DNA from: Actinokineospora spheciospongiae
GTDB taxonomy: Bacteria; Actinomycetota; Actinomycetes; Mycobacteriales; Pseudonocardiaceae
Direction of reading: 5' to 3'
Assembly (NCBI RefSeq): GCF_000564855.1
Contig: NZ_AYXG01000027.1
Location: 25,407-89,406, forward strand
DNA length: 64,000 nt
Part shown: positions 55,301 to 64,000 of the stretch, piece after piece
Position numbering within the stretch: position 1 is the first letter of the stretch
Layout of the letters: the number at the start of each line of letters is the position of its first letter
Program-made: the position numbers and the translations under genes
Notes under the pieces: generated by a model
Databases searched by the model: none
What the model saw: the letters and a program-made list of their open reading frames with translations, nothing else
Told to the model about the DNA's origin: nothing

Positions 55301-58300
55301 GCGCGCCTGCGCAGCGTGCCCGAGGACCTGGAAGGCTTCCTGGGCAACGGCAGCGCCGCCAGCGTGGTCTCCGGTCGCGTGTCCTACACCTTCGGGTTCG
55401 AGGGTCCTGCGGTCACCGTGGACACGGCGTGTTCGTCGTCGTTGGTGGCGTTGCACTTGGCGGCGCAGTCGTTGCGGCAGGGGGAGTGCGACCTGGCGTT
55501 GGCCGGGGGTGTGACCGTCCTGTCCACGCCGGAGGTCTTCGTGGACTTCAGCAGGCAGCGCGGGCTGGCCGCCGACGGGCGGTCCAAGCCGTTCGCGGCG
55601 GCGGCCGACGGTGTGGGCTGGTCCGAGGGTGTGGGTGTGCTGCTGCTGGAGCGGTTGTCGGACGCTCGTCGCAACGGGCACCAGGTGTTGGCCGTGGTCC
55701 GGGGTTCTGCGGTGAACCAGGACGGGGCGTCGAACGGGTTGACGGCGCCGAATGGTCCGTCGCAGCAGCGGGTGATCCGGCAGGCTTTGGCCAACGCTGG
55801 TTTGTCCACTCAGGACGTGGACGTGGTGGAGGCACACGGGACCGGGACGACCCTGGGTGACCCGATCGAGGCACAGGCGCTCATGGCCACCTACGGGCAG
55901 GACCGGTCCAAGCCGCTGTGGTTGGGGTCGGTGAAGTCGAACCTGGGGCACACCCAGGCCGCCGCCGGGGTGGCTGGCGTGATCAAGGCCGTCTTGGCGA
56001 TGCGGCACGGGGTGCTGCCCAAGACGCTGCACGTGGATGCGCCGTCGCCGCACGTGGACTGGTCCGAAGGGGCCGTGGAGCTGCTGACGGAGGCCCGGCC
56101 GTGGCCCGAGGTGCGGCGGGCGCGGCGGGCGGCGGTGTCGTCGTTCGGGATCAGCGGGACCAACGCGCACGTGATCGTCGAGGGGGTGCCCGCCGACGAA
56201 CCGGTGCCGGTGCCCGCCGTGCCGGTGGTGCCGTGGGTGGTGTCGGCGCGGACGCCGGAGGCGGTGCGGGCGCAGGGCGAGCGGTTGGCCGAGTGGGCGG
56301 CCGGTACCGAGGTGGACCCGGTCGCGGTGGGGTCGGCGTTGGCGTTGGGGCGGCAGCGGTTCGAGCACCGCGCTGTCGTGGTGGGTACCTCGCCGGAGGA
56401 GTTGGTCGCCGGGCTGGGATCGCTCTCGCCGGTGGTGGCCGGGTCGGGGAAGACGGCGTTGGTGTTCACCGGTCAGGGTTCGCAGCGGCTGGGTATGGGG
56501 CGTGAGCTGTACGAGACGTACCCGGTGTTCGCCCGGGCCTGGGATGAGGTGATCGAGCACCTGTCCATCCCGGACCTTCCGGTTGAGGACACGGGGTTCG
56601 CCCAGCCTGCGATCTTCGCGTTCGAGGTCGCCGTGGTGCGGTTGCTGGAGTCGTGGGGTGTGCGGGCGGACGCGTTCGTGGGTCACTCCATCGGTGAGCT
56701 GGCTGCCGCGTATGTGGCGGGCGTCTGGTCGCTGGAAGACGCTTGCAAGCTGGTCGCGGCGAGGGCATCGCTCATGCAGGCGCTGCCGCGTGGCGGTGCC
56801 ATGGTGGCGATCCCGGTTGCGGAGTCGGAGATCGAGCTGCCCGAGGGTGTGTCGGTCGCGGCGGTGAACGGCGCGGAGTCGGTTGTTGTTTCCGGTGACG
56901 AAGATGCTGTGTTGGCTTTGGCGGCGCAGTTCCCCCGGTCGAAGCGGCTCAACACCAGTCACGCGTTCCACTCCGCGCACATGGAGCCGATGCTGGCGGC
57001 GTTCCGCGAGGTTGCGGAGTCGGTTGTCTACAACGAGCCGAAGGTGCCGGTGATCGGTGCTGAGGTGACCTCGCCTGAGTACTGGGTACAGCAGGTGCGT
57101 GGGGCTGTCAGGTTCCACGACGCCATCCAGCAGGTGCAGGGGATGGTGTTGGTCGAGGTCGGGCCGGATGCGTCGCTGACCGCCTTGACGGGCGGGGTTG
57201 CGTTGCAGCGCAGGGACAAGCCGGAAGCGGTGAACCTGGTCGCCGGGTTGGGCAAGGCCCACGCGCTGGGTGCCTCGGTGGATTGGGCGGCGTTCTTCGG
57301 TGGTCCGGGTGCGCACGTGGACCTGCCCACCTACGCCTTCCAGCACGAGCACTACTGGCTCGACGCGGGCACCGGGGCCGGGGACGTGGGCGCGCTCGGC
57401 CTCGACGACGCCGACCACCCGCTGGTCGGGGCGGCCGTCGAGGTGCCGGACGGCGTTGTCCTCACCGGGCGGCTGTCGCTGCGCACCCACCCGTGGCTGG
57501 CCGACCATGCCGTGCTGGGTTCGGTGTTGCTGCCGGGCACGGCGTTCGTGGAGTTGGCCGTGCGCGCCGGGGACCAGGTGGGCCTGCCGCACGTGGCCGA
57601 CCTAACCTTGCAGGCGCCGTTGGTGCTGCCCGAGGACGGCGCGGTGGACCTGCGCGTGGTCGTCGACGCCGAGCAGCGGGTGGAGGTCCACTCCAGGGTC
57701 GGGGACGACCCGTGGACGCAGCACGCCGTGGGCGCGCTCACCGCCGACGCCCCGACCGGGGCCGTGCTCGACCAGTGGCCGCCCGCAGGTGCCCGGCGCG
57801 TCGACACCGACAGCGCCTACGCGGACCTGGCTGACCAGGGTTACCACTACGGCCCGGCCTTCCAGGGGTTGCGCGCGGTGTGGCGGCGCGGCGCCGAGGT
57901 CTTCGCCGAGGTGGAACTGCCCGACGACGTGCCCGCCGACCGGTTCGGCCTGCACCCGGCCCTGCTGGACGCGGCCCTGCACGCCCTCGGCCTGGGAGTC
58001 GACAGCGCCGAGAACCCCGAGGCGCTGGGCCTGCCGTTCTCCTGGGAGGGCGTGACCCTGCACGCCGCCGGTGCTCGCGCCCTGCGGGTCCGGCTGGCGC
58101 CGTCCGGCACCGGGGCGTTTGCCCTGGCGCTGGCCGACCCCGCCGGGCAGCCGGTGGCGACCGTGGCCGCGCTGGCGCTGCGCCCGGTCAGCACCGACCA
58201 GCTCGCCCCGGCCTCGGCGGCGTGGTCGTCGCTGTTCCGGGTGGACTGGCCCGCCCTGACCGCCGAGCCCGCCGACCCGCAGCCGTGCGCCGTGCTGGGC

Positions 58301-61072
58301 ACCGACGCCCTCGGGCTGCACGACCTGCTCAAGGCGGGTGGCGCGGCCGTGGACACCGCCGTCGACCTCCCCGCCCTGCTCGCCCGGCCGGTGCCGCCGG
58401 TGGTGTTCGCCCCGCTGCCCGCCGCGGACGGGGACCTGGTGGACGCCACCCACGCCGCCACGCAGGGTGTGCTGGCCTTCGTCCGGACCTGGCTGGACGT
58501 CGACGCCACGGCCGCCGCCCGGCTCGTGGTCACCACCCGGGGCGCGGTGAGCACCGGAGCCGGGGACGACCCGACCGACCTGGCGCACGCCGCCGCGTGG
58601 GGTCTGCTGCGTTCGGCGCAGGCGGAGAACCCGGGCCGGATCGTGCTGCTCGACCTCGACCCGGCGACCGCCCAGGCGCCCGCGGCGGGTGCGCTCGCCG
58701 CGGCCCTGGCCACCGACGAACCCCAGTTGGCCCTGCGCGACGGGGTGGTGCGCACGCCGAGGTTCGCCCGGGGCGCGACCACGGCGGCGCTGGTGCCGCC
58801 CACGGGTTCGCAGACGTGGCGGCTGGAGGTCAGCGCCACCGGCACCCTGGAGAACCTGGTGCTGGCCGACTCCCCGGCCGCCGTGGCGCCGCTGGCGCCC
58901 GGTCAGGTGCGGGTCGGGGTGCGGGCGGCGGGGATGAACTTCCGCGACCCGCTCATCGCCCTGGGCGAGTACCCCGGCTACGACCTGCTCGGCAGCGAGG
59001 GCGCGGGCGTGGTGCTGGAGGTCGGCCCCGGCGTGGACGACCTGGTGCCCGGCGACCGGGTGATGGGCCTGTTCGACGGTTCCTTCGGGCCCGTCGCGGT
59101 GGCCGACCGGCTGCGCCTGGCCCGCACCCCCGACAGCCTGTCCGACGCGCAGGCCGCGACCGTCCCGGTCGTGTTCCTCACCGCCTACTACGGGTTGGTG
59201 GACCTGGCCCGCCTGCGGGCCGGGGAGCGGTTGCTGGTGCACGCGGCGACCGGTGGTGTGGGCATGGCGGCGGTGCAGATCGCCCGGCACCTGGGGGCGG
59301 AGGTGTTCGCCACCGCCAGCCCGGGCAAGTGGGATGTGCTGCGCGGCATGGGTTTCACCGAGGATCGGATCGCCTCGTCGCGGACCCTGGACTTCGAGGA
59401 CAAGGTGCTCGGTGCCACCGGTGGCGCGGGTGTGGACGTGGTGTTGGACTCGCTGGCCCGTGAGTTCGTGGACGCCTCCTTGCGGCTGCTGCCGCGTGGT
59501 GGTCGGTTCCTGGAGATGGGCAAGACCGACATCCGCGACCCGCAGGCCGTCGCCGCCGAGCACGCCGGGGTGGACTACCGGGCCTTCGACATCAGCGACG
59601 CGCCCAACGACCGCATCCAGACCATGCTCGACGAGGTCCTGTCCCTGCTCGACCGGGGAGTGCTGCGCCCGCACCCGATCCGGGCGTGGGACGTGCGGCG
59701 GGCGCCGGAGGCGTTCCGGTTCCTCAGCCAGGCCAGGCACACCGGCAAGTTGGTGCTCACCGTTCCGCGCGGCATGGCCGGTGGCACGGTGTTGATCACC
59801 GGCGGGACCGGTGTCCTCGGCGGGGAGATCGCCCGGCACGTGGTGGCCGAGCACGGCGTGCGGGACCTGGTGTTGCTGAGCCGCCGTGGGGTGACCGCCG
59901 AGGGCGCGCCGGAGCTGGTCGCGGAGTTGGAGTCGCTGGGTGCGCGGGTGCGGGTCGAGGCATGCGATGCCGCAGACCGTGCTGCGGTGGCGAAGGTGCT
60001 GGGGTCGTTGGAGGTCCCGCTGTCCGGTGTGGTGCACACCGCCGGGGTCCTCGACGACGGCCTGCTCACCTCGCTCACCCCGGAGCGCCTGGAACGGGTC
60101 ATGCGCCCCAAGGTCGACGCGGCCGTGGTGCTGCACGAGCTGACCCGCGACCTGGACCTGGCCGCGTTCATCCTGTTCTCCTCCGTCGCCGCGACCTTCG
60201 GTGACGCCGGGCAGGGCAACTACGCGGCGGCGAACGCCTTCCTCGACGCCCTGGCCGCCCACCGCCGTGCCCACGGCCTGCCCGCCGCGTCCCTGGCGTG
60301 GGGGCTGTGGGAGCAGCGGTCCGGGATGACCGCGCACCTGACCGACACCGACGTCGAGCGGATGCGCCGCTCCGGCATGGCCCCGCTCGGCACCGCCGAC
60401 GCCCTGGCCCTGCTCGACCTGGCGCTGGCGGTGGACGAACCGCTGCTGGCGCCGATGCGGCTGGACCCGCGCAGGCTGCCCGCCCACCCCGACCCGGTGC
60501 TGCGCGGCCTGGCCGGTGCGGCCGGGCGGCGCACCGCCTCGGCGGGCGGCGGCGCGGAATCCCTGGCCCAGCGGCTCGCGGGCCGCTCGGCCGAGGAACA
60601 GGACGCGCTGGTGCTGGACCTGGTGCGCGGCGAGGTCGCCACCGTCCTCGGCCACGCCGACCCCGCCGCCGTCGACCCCGGGCAGGCGTTCAAGGAGCTG
60701 GGCTTCGACTCGCTGACCGCCGTCGAGCTGCGCAACCGGCTCACCGGGGCCACCGGGGAGCGGCTGCCCGCCACCCTCGTCTTCGACTACCCCAGCCCGG
60801 CGGCGCTGGCCGCGCGCCTGCGCGCCCAGCTCGCCCCGGCGGCAGCGGCGGCACCGCAGGGCGACCCGGTCGAGGTGGCCCTGCGCGCCGCCCTGGCCGC
60901 CACCCCGCTGGCCCGCTTCCGCGAGGAGGGCCTGCTCGACGCGCTGCTGCGGCTGACCGGCCTCGCCCAGGACGACCCCGCCGACGACGCGGGCGACACC
61001 GACCCCGAGGACTCGATCGACGCGATGGACGCCGACCGGCTCATCCGGCTGGCGCTCGGGAACCAGGACTAG
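49301..61072 (+). CDS. Type I modular polyketide synthase: ACP | KS-AT-DH-KR-ACP | KS-AT-DH-ER-KR-ACP
   Basis: A 3923-residue PKS. The loading part is a lone ACP (Ser46 in [10 protein letters not shown]). Module 1: KS (Cys277, His412, His450), AT (Ser743 in GHSVGE; HAFH at 840-843, malonyl type), DH (His1044, Asp1211), KR (LDD at 1595-1597, Ser1637, Tyr1650; B type), ACP (Ser1813). Module 2: KS (Cys2044, His2179, His2217), AT (Ser2463; HAFH at 2554-2557, malonyl), DH (His2736, Asp2890), ER (NADPH loop [11 protein letters not shown] near 3314), KR (LDD at 3584-3586, Tyr3641; B type), ACP (Ser3804). A C-terminal docking segment ends the chain ([13 protein letters not shown]). Module 1 should leave a double bond and module 2 a saturated unit. 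An ATG with GGAG at seven bases starts it. There is no thioesterase. Confidence 0.97.
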   Translation: MSDLGGVAALLDLVRTRVGEVLLAKDPQAPAAPAPDAAFLDLGFDSLAAVDLHRRLVAELGVALPVTLVYDHPTPAALAAHLHTVLTGTEDTTPGSVTRPVDEDDPIAIVAAGCRFPGGVASPDDLWDLVAEGRDATSDFPSNRGWDLDALHDPDPDTPGTTYTRRGGFLHDADRFDAAFFGISPREATAMDPQQRLLLETTWEALENAGIDPLGLRGGDTGVFVGIESHEYGPGLAHAADGAEGYLLTGTASSVASGRIAYAFGFEGPTVTVDTACSSSLVALHLAVRALRRGECGLAVAGGAAVMASPGGFLAFSRQRGLSADGRCKPFSASADGTGWSEGAGVLVLQRLSEATRLGHPVLAVVRGTAINSDGASNGLTAPNGRAQRRVIHAALADAGLRPSDVDMVEAHGTGTALGDPVEANALLAAYGHDREQPLWLGSVKSNLGHTQAAAGVAGVIKSVLALRHGVLPRSLHADEPTPRVDWTSGAVSLLGEARPWPELDRPRRAGVSSFGMSGTNAHVILEQAPPTPDPGAPSAAATASAAAVGIGAATGGADFAAAGAGAGRPAALVLSARSEAALRELARRLGDIDADPADLGATLAATRTTRLEHRAVVMAADRAAARAGLTAVAGGASAANAVTGAPEPGGRVAFLFTGQGAQRVGMGRELHAAFPAFAAAFDEVCAHLDRHLDPGVREVVLSGDPRVHETRYTQPALFAVEVALVRLLGSWGLHPDLVAGHSVGEVAAAHVAGVLSVQDAAILVTARGRLMHALPPGGAMAAVEAAAAEVEPVLTAGVAVAAVNGPTSVVVSGVAGEVGAVAAHFAALGRRTTALRVSHAFHSPLVDPVLAEFRRYARVLDYAEPTTPVVSTLTGALATAAELGSPDYWTSHVREAVRFHDAVRALADAGATTFVEVGPDAALIALAQPELPPGACVPLLRRDRPEVATLLTAVATAHTRGAAVDWSAVAGGAGGRRVPLPNYPFQRESFWLAHDRPGTDVTAAGLSTPDHPLLAASVDRPGTDGALLTGRLSTTTHPWLADHVVLGATVLPGTAFVELAVRAGDEVGCAHVEELTLHAPLTLPESGGVELRVLVGDADTHGRRDLAVHSRTDAKRDPAADGDWQHHASGVLAPTAPAPAPAEGTWPPKGAEPVDTSTTHARLAATGLAYGPAFLGLRRAWRRGEQVFAEVTLPDGVEPARFGLHPALLDAALHAVELGALPATDAPALPFAWSDVSLHATGARSARVTITRAGDRSVTLTLHDESGAALLTAGSLALRTAEPDQFGSPTAPLFHLDWVPAPTQDTPAAEVVVAPLTTAADGFAEGAHEAARRALELVGDWLAQDRPERLVITTRGAVGPGATTPALAAAWGLVRSAQTEHPGRFALLDLDPDTDAAPTPADLAACAGDEPQVAVRGGHHLVPRIARTPAPGITGTDTAAPTTAATPGTATATPGTPTPGTPGTGTLTPGTPGTGIAGTFGTIAPSGTAAAGIFGAAGTPGAAGTGITAGDTVLITGGTGTLGGLLARHLVTACGVRRLVLTSRSGHAPELAAELAGLGADVVVAACDVAEREQVAALLAAHPVTAVVHAAGVLDDGVVEALTPERVAAVLRPKVDGAAHLAELAGPLSAFVLFSSSAATFGDAGQGNYAAANAALDAYAAHLRAAGRPAVSLGWGFWKQRSGMTAALSEADVERMRRSGTGPLGTEDALALFDLATSGNRAALLPMRLEPARVRDVPSVLRSLVRSRVRRASASVAGEVGGLAGAVAGLGADARRAAVLDLVRAEVAAVLGHGDPAAVVEGGAFKDLGFDSLTAVELRNRLSALTGSRLPATLVFDHPTPGALAERLLADLAGAPAAAPVAAVAAVGVDEPIAVVAMSCRYPGGVGSPEDLWAALLDGRDATSDFPANRDWDVEALYDPDPDKPGTTYTRRGGFLADAPDFDAAFFGVSPREALAMDPQQRVLLEASWEVLERAGLDPSGLRGSRTGVFAGVMYHDYAARLRSVPEDLEGFLGNGSAASVVSGRVSYTFGFEGPAVTVDTACSSSLVALHLAAQSLRQGECDLALAGGVTVLSTPEVFVDFSRQRGLAADGRSKPFAAAADGVGWSEGVGVLLLERLSDARRNGHQVLAVVRGSAVNQDGASNGLTAPNGPSQQRVIRQALANAGLSTQDVDVVEAHGTGTTLGDPIEAQALMATYGQDRSKPLWLGSVKSNLGHTQAAAGVAGVIKAVLAMRHGVLPKTLHVDAPSPHVDWSEGAVELLTEARPWPEVRRARRAAVSSFGISGTNAHVIVEGVPADEPVPVPAVPVVPWVVSARTPEAVRAQGERLAEWAAGTEVDPVAVGSALALGRQRFEHRAVVVGTSPEELVAGLGSLSPVVAGSGKTALVFTGQGSQRLGMGRELYETYPVFARAWDEVIEHLSIPDLPVEDTGFAQPAIFAFEVAVVRLLESWGVRADAFVGHSIGELAAAYVAGVWSLEDACKLVAARASLMQALPRGGAMVAIPVAESEIELPEGVSVAAVNGAESVVVSGDEDAVLALAAQFPRSKRLNTSHAFHSAHMEPMLAAFREVAESVVYNEPKVPVIGAEVTSPEYWVQQVRGAVRFHDAIQQVQGMVLVEVGPDASLTALTGGVALQRRDKPEAVNLVAGLGKAHALGASVDWAAFFGGPGAHVDLPTYAFQHEHYWLDAGTGAGDVGALGLDDADHPLVGAAVEVPDGVVLTGRLSLRTHPWLADHAVLGSVLLPGTAFVELAVRAGDQVGLPHVADLTLQAPLVLPEDGAVDLRVVVDAEQRVEVHSRVGDDPWTQHAVGALTADAPTGAVLDQWPPAGARRVDTDSAYADLADQGYHYGPAFQGLRAVWRRGAEVFAEVELPDDVPADRFGLHPALLDAALHALGLGVDSAENPEALGLPFSWEGVTLHAAGARALRVRLAPSGTGAFALALADPAGQPVATVAALALRPVSTDQLAPASAAWSSLFRVDWPALTAEPADPQPCAVLGTDALGLHDLLKAGGAAVDTAVDLPALLARPVPPVVFAPLPAADGDLVDATHAATQGVLAFVRTWLDVDATAAARLVVTTRGAVSTGAGDDPTDLAHAAAWGLLRSAQAENPGRIVLLDLDPATAQAPAAGALAAALATDEPQLALRDGVVRTPRFARGATTAALVPPTGSQTWRLEVSATGTLENLVLADSPAAVAPLAPGQVRVGVRAAGMNFRDPLIALGEYPGYDLLGSEGAGVVLEVGPGVDDLVPGDRVMGLFDGSFGPVAVADRLRLARTPDSLSDAQAATVPVVFLTAYYGLVDLARLRAGERLLVHAATGGVGMAAVQIARHLGAEVFATASPGKWDVLRGMGFTEDRIASSRTLDFEDKVLGATGGAGVDVVLDSLAREFVDASLRLLPRGGRFLEMGKTDIRDPQAVAAEHAGVDYRAFDISDAPNDRIQTMLDEVLSLLDRGVLRPHPIRAWDVRRAPEAFRFLSQARHTGKLVLTVPRGMAGGTVLITGGTGVLGGEIARHVVAEHGVRDLVLLSRRGVTAEGAPELVAELESLGARVRVEACDAADRAAVAKVLGSLEVPLSGVVHTAGVLDDGLLTSLTPERLERVMRPKVDAAVVLHELTRDLDLAAFILFSSVAATFGDAGQGNYAAANAFLDALAAHRRAHGLPAASLAWGLWEQRSGMTAHLTDTDVERMRRSGMAPLGTADALALLDLALAVDEPLLAPMRLDPRRLPAHPDPVLRGLAGAAGRRTASAGGGAESLAQRLAGRSAEEQDALVLDLVRGEVATVLGHADPAAVDPGQAFKELGFDSLTAVELRNRLTGATGERLPATLVFDYPSPAALAARLRAQLAPAAAAAPQGDPVEVALRAALAATPLARFREEGLLDALLRLTGLAQDDPADDAGDTDPEDSIDAMDADRLIRLALGNQD
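53590..53826 (+). repeat. Low-complexity Pro-Gly-Thr repeat inside KR1
   Basis: About 79 codons (residues ~1431-1509) are dominated by GGCACC and CCCGGC units encoding TPGT, GTGT and AAG repeats. They sit between the structural and catalytic halves of the module 1 ketoreductase. Frame is kept and the catalytic half that follows is intact, so it reads as an expanded flexible linker. Confidence 0.8.
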
Positions 61073-61179
61073 GCCGTGTCCCGAAAGCCCGCGTCCCCGG
61101 CGACCGCACCCCGACCACGGCTCTCATCGACTGAGACCTCCGCACCACGGCCTGGCCGTGCCCGACCGAGGAGCTGCTG

Positions 61180-64000
61180 ATGGCCACCTCTCCCGACCAA
61201 CTGCTCGACGCGCTGCGCTCCTCGCTCAAGGAGGTCGAGCAGCTGCGCAAGCAGAACCGGCAGCTCGTGCAGGCCGCCCGCGAGCCGATCGCCATCGTGG
61301 GCATGGCCTGCCGCTTCCCGGGCGGGGTGTCCTCACCCGCGCAGCTGTGGGACCTGGTCGCGGGCGGGGTGGACGCGATCGGCGGGTTCCCCACCGATCG
61401 CGGCTGGGACGCCGACGCGCTCTACGACGCCGACCCCGAGGCCGCCGGGCGCACCTACGCCAGGGAGGGCGGCTTCCTGCACGAGGCCGCCGAGTTCGAC
61501 GCGGCCTTCTTCGGCATCTCGCCGCGTGAGGCGTTGGCGATGGACCCGCAGCAGCGGGTGTTGCTGGAGGCTTCCTGGGAGGCGCTGGAGGACGCGGGTG
61601 TGGACCCGGGTTCGCTGCGCGGCAGCGCCACAGGTGTGTTCGCGGGTGTGATGAGCACCGACTACTTCCCGGGCCTCGACGGCGCCCCGGACGGGCTGGA
61701 GGGCTACCTGAGCACCGGCACGTCCGGCAGCATCGCCTCCGGCCGGATCGCCTACACCCTGGGGTTCGAGGGCCCGGCGGTCACCGTGGACACGGCGTGT
61801 TCGTCGTCGCTGGTGTCGCTGCACCTGGCGGTGCAGTCGTTGCGGCAGGGGGAGTGCGACCTGGCCCTGGCCTCCGGGGCGACGATCATGGCCACGCCCG
61901 ACACCTTCATCGATTTCAGCCGTCAGCGCGGGTTGGCCGCCGATGGTCGGTGCAAGGCGTTCGCGGATGCCGCTGACGGCACCGGGTGGGGTGAGGGTGT
62001 CGGTGTCCTGGTGGTGGAGCGGCTGTCGGATGCTCGTCGCAACGGGCACCGGGTGTTGGCGGTGGTGCGGGGGACGGCGGTCAACCAGGACGGCGCGTCG
62101 AACGGGCTGACCGCGCCGAACGGGCCGTCGCAGCAGCGGGTGATCCGGGCCGCGCTGGACAACGCCCGCCTGGCCCCGGCCGACGTGGACGCCGTCGAGG
62201 CGCACGGCACCGGCACCACCCTGGGTGACCCGATCGAGGCCCAAGCCCTGCTGGCCACCTACGGGCAGGACCGCTCGGAACCGCTGTACCTGGGGTCGGT
62301 CAAGTCGAACGTCGGGCACACCCAGGCCGCCGCCGGGGTGGCCGGTGTGATCAAGATGGTCGAGGCGATGCGCCGCGGGGTGCTGCCCAGGACCCTGCAC
62401 GTGGACCGGCCCTCCGAGCAGGTCGACTGGTCGGCGGGCGCGGTGGAGCTGCTGGTGGAGAACCGGCCGTGGCCGGAGGTGGACCGGCCGCGCCGGGCGG
62501 GGGTGTCGTCGTTCGGGATGAGCGGCACCAACGCCCACGTCGTGCTGGAGCACGAACCCGAGCCGGTCGCCCCGACCGCCGGGGGCGGTGTGGTGCCGTG
62601 GGTGCTGTCGGCCAAGACACCGGAGGCGCTGCGGGCGCAGGCCGGGCGGCTGGCCGCTTTCCTCGGTGACCACCCCGACCTGGCGCCCGCCGACGTGGCC
62701 GCGACCCTGCTGGGGCGGGCGGTGTTCGAGCACCGGGCCGTGGTCGCGGGTGGCGACCGGGAGGCCCTGCTGGCCGGGTTGGCCGACCTGCCGGTGGCCG
62801 GTCGGCGCGTGTCCGGCGGAACCGGGCCGGTGTTCGTGTTCCCCGGTCAGGGTTCGCAGTGGGTGGGGATGGCCCGGGACCTTGTCGGGCAGTCGCCGGA
62901 GTTCGCCCGGCTGTTCGGTGAGTGCTCGGCTGCGGTTGAGAGCTCGGTGGACTGGAAGGTCGCCGGTGTTCTGGGCGACGAGTCCGCGTTGGAGCGGGTG
63001 GATGTCGTCCAGCCGGTGCTTTTTGCCGTGATGGTTGCTCTTGCGGGGTTGTGGCGTTCGCTCGGGGTTGAGCCGGGTGCGGTGCTGGGTCATTCGCAGG
63101 GTGAGATCGCGGCTGCCGCTGTTTCGGGTGCGTTGTCGCTGGAGGATGCGGCGAAGGTTGTTGTGCTGCGCAGCCGGGCGATCGCGGGCGGTCTGGCTGG
63201 TCGTGGCGGGATGGTGTCGGTGGCGTTGCCCGTGGATCAGGTGCGGGAATTGCTGGCGGACTACCCGGGTGTGTCGGTGGCTGCGGTCAACGGTCCTTCG
63301 GCCGTGGTGGTTTCCGGTGACCCGGAGGGGTTGTCGGCGCTGGTTGCCGCGTGTGAGGCCCGGGAGGTTCGGGCGAGGGTGATCCCGGTGGATTACGCCT
63401 CGCACTCGGCGCAGGTGGAAGCGATTCGGGGTGAGGTGGTTTCGGCGTTGGCCGGGATCGAGCCGCGTGTCCCCGAGGTGCCGTTCTTCTCGACGGTGAC
63501 GGGGGAGTGGATCAGCACTGCGGCTGTGGACGCCGAGTACTGGTACGAGAACCTGCGCAACACGGTCCGGTTCGAGGAGGGTGTGCGGGCGCTCGCTGCC
63601 GAGGGTTTCGGTGCCTTCGTCGAGGCGAGTGCGCACCCGGTGCTGACCATGTCCATTGAGGACACGGTGGAGGCGGTGGCCGTCGGGTCGCTGCGGCGCG
63701 GTGAGGGCGGGCTGGACCGGTTCCTCGCCAGCGCCGGGCTCCTGTTCGCCCACGGTGTTCCGGTCACCTGGCCCGACCCGGGTGGGGTGCCGGTCGACCT
63801 GCCCACCTACGCCTTCCAGCGCGAGCGGTACTGGCTCGACGGCGGCGGCGCCACCGACGTCACCGGCCTGGGCCAGGTCGGTGCCGGGCACCCCCTGCTC
63901 GGCGCGGCGGTCGAGGTCCCCGGCGGGGTGGTGCTCACCGGGCGGTTGTCCACCCGCACCCACCCCTGGCTGGCCGAGCACGCCGTGCGCGGCACCGCCC
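61180..64000 (+). CDS. Type I modular polyketide synthase, module 3 (3' truncated by window end)
   Basis: About 940 residues are visible. An N-terminal coiled-coil docking helix ([20 protein letters not shown]) matches the C-terminal docking segment of the previous PKS. The KS follows (Cys207 in DTACSSSL, His342 in HGTGT). The AT has Ser639 in GHSQGE and YASH at 739-742, the signature of methylmalonyl-CoA specificity. The start of a DH with [11 protein letters not shown] is reached at the window edge. The first extension by this protein should therefore add a methyl-branched unit. The ATG at 61180 has GAGGAG seven bases upstream, 107 bases after the previous PKS. Confidence 0.96.
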   Translation, partial: MATSPDQLLDALRSSLKEVEQLRKQNRQLVQAAREPIAIVGMACRFPGGVSSPAQLWDLVAGGVDAIGGFPTDRGWDADALYDADPEAAGRTYAREGGFLHEAAEFDAAFFGISPREALAMDPQQRVLLEASWEALEDAGVDPGSLRGSATGVFAGVMSTDYFPGLDGAPDGLEGYLSTGTSGSIASGRIAYTLGFEGPAVTVDTACSSSLVSLHLAVQSLRQGECDLALASGATIMATPDTFIDFSRQRGLAADGRCKAFADAADGTGWGEGVGVLVVERLSDARRNGHRVLAVVRGTAVNQDGASNGLTAPNGPSQQRVIRAALDNARLAPADVDAVEAHGTGTTLGDPIEAQALLATYGQDRSEPLYLGSVKSNVGHTQAAAGVAGVIKMVEAMRRGVLPRTLHVDRPSEQVDWSAGAVELLVENRPWPEVDRPRRAGVSSFGMSGTNAHVVLEHEPEPVAPTAGGGVVPWVLSAKTPEALRAQAGRLAAFLGDHPDLAPADVAATLLGRAVFEHRAVVAGGDREALLAGLADLPVAGRRVSGGTGPVFVFPGQGSQWVGMARDLVGQSPEFARLFGECSAAVESSVDWKVAGVLGDESALERVDVVQPVLFAVMVALAGLWRSLGVEPGAVLGHSQGEIAAAAVSGALSLEDAAKVVVLRSRAIAGGLAGRGGMVSVALPVDQVRELLADYPGVSVAAVNGPSAVVVSGDPEGLSALVAACEAREVRARVIPVDYASHSAQVEAIRGEVVSALAGIEPRVPEVPFFSTVTGEWISTAAVDAEYWYENLRNTVRFEEGVRALAAEGFGAFVEASAHPVLTMSIEDTVEAVAVGSLRRGEGGLDRFLASAGLLFAHGVPVTWPDPGGVPVDLPTYAFQRERYWLDGGGATDVTGLGQVGAGHPLLGAAVEVPGGVVLTGRLSTRTHPWLAEHAVRGTA

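Noticed and set aside
53429..57592. A 1387-codon open frame antisense to the PKS
   Set aside because: It mirrors PKS domains base for base, has no ribosome site and gives a His/Arg/Gly-rich product.
49301..61072. A possible chain-releasing thioesterase in the first PKS
   Set aside because: The C-terminus after the last ACP is an acidic docking segment without a GxSxG hydrolase motif, and the next PKS starts with a matching docking helix.

Overview
The window comes from a high-GC actinobacterium. It uses GTG starts freely, has many ATGA/GTGA stop-start overlaps, and carries MmyB-type and DUF5753-type regulators. I would guess Pseudonocardiales, but nothing here fixes the genus. There are no rRNA, tRNA, insertion-sequence or CRISPR features that I can see.

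Left part (1-13.8 kb). The end of a fused dipeptide-type ABC ATPase is followed by two flavin-dependent monooxygenases, probably an uptake and oxidation unit for a small organic substrate. Next come an FMN alpha-hydroxyacid oxidase, a DUF6745-like protein with a small partner, and a carboxymuconolactone-decarboxylase/dienelactone-hydrolase pair with a divergent MmyB-type regulator. A regulator-rich stretch (9.5-13.7 kb) holds an XRE protein with a Nudix-like motif, two DUF5753-type proteins and two unknown small proteins, three of them joined by ATGA overlaps.

Cluster A (13.9-25.5 kb). Nine minus-strand genes form one tight operon: an AvrD-family protein, a P-loop ATPase, a KAS III enzyme, a free-standing ACP, a HAD phosphatase, an MDR reductase, a DHA2 exporter, an FAD monooxygenase and a SnoaL-like protein. 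The set reads as a small lipid or butenolide pathway related in logic to syringolide and gamma-butyrolactone synthesis. A thioesterase, a second MFS protein and an MmyB-type regulator with a palindrome upstream lie beside it.

Middle (25.5-34 kb). A non-coding gap with a nested inverted repeat precedes the housekeeping genes cmk-plsC-der. Then come an alpha/beta hydrolase, a PAC2 protein, a TetR regulator with a clear operator, a CocE/NonD hydrolase and a GNAT protein.

Cluster B (34.1 kb to beyond the window end). Type I modular PKS genes begin with an ACP-only loading module. Nearby are a DavB/DavA-like amino-acid monooxygenase and amidase, an acyl-CoA ligase and a discrete VinK-like acyltransferase. 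Together these would turn lysine or arginine into an omega-amino or guanidino acyl starter and load it. Modules 1-3 are predicted to add an alkene unit, a saturated unit and a methyl-branched unit, which resembles the terminal side chain of guanidino macrolides (marginolactones). A KAS III and a double-domain hydroxyacyl-CoA dehydrogenase may make an unusual extender or starter. A LAL-type LuxR regulator sits in the middle. Five promoters (davA, KAS III, the dehydrogenase, the acyltransferase and the first PKS) share a TAGGGG box 19-20 bp before a similar -10 hexamer, so they look like one regulon.
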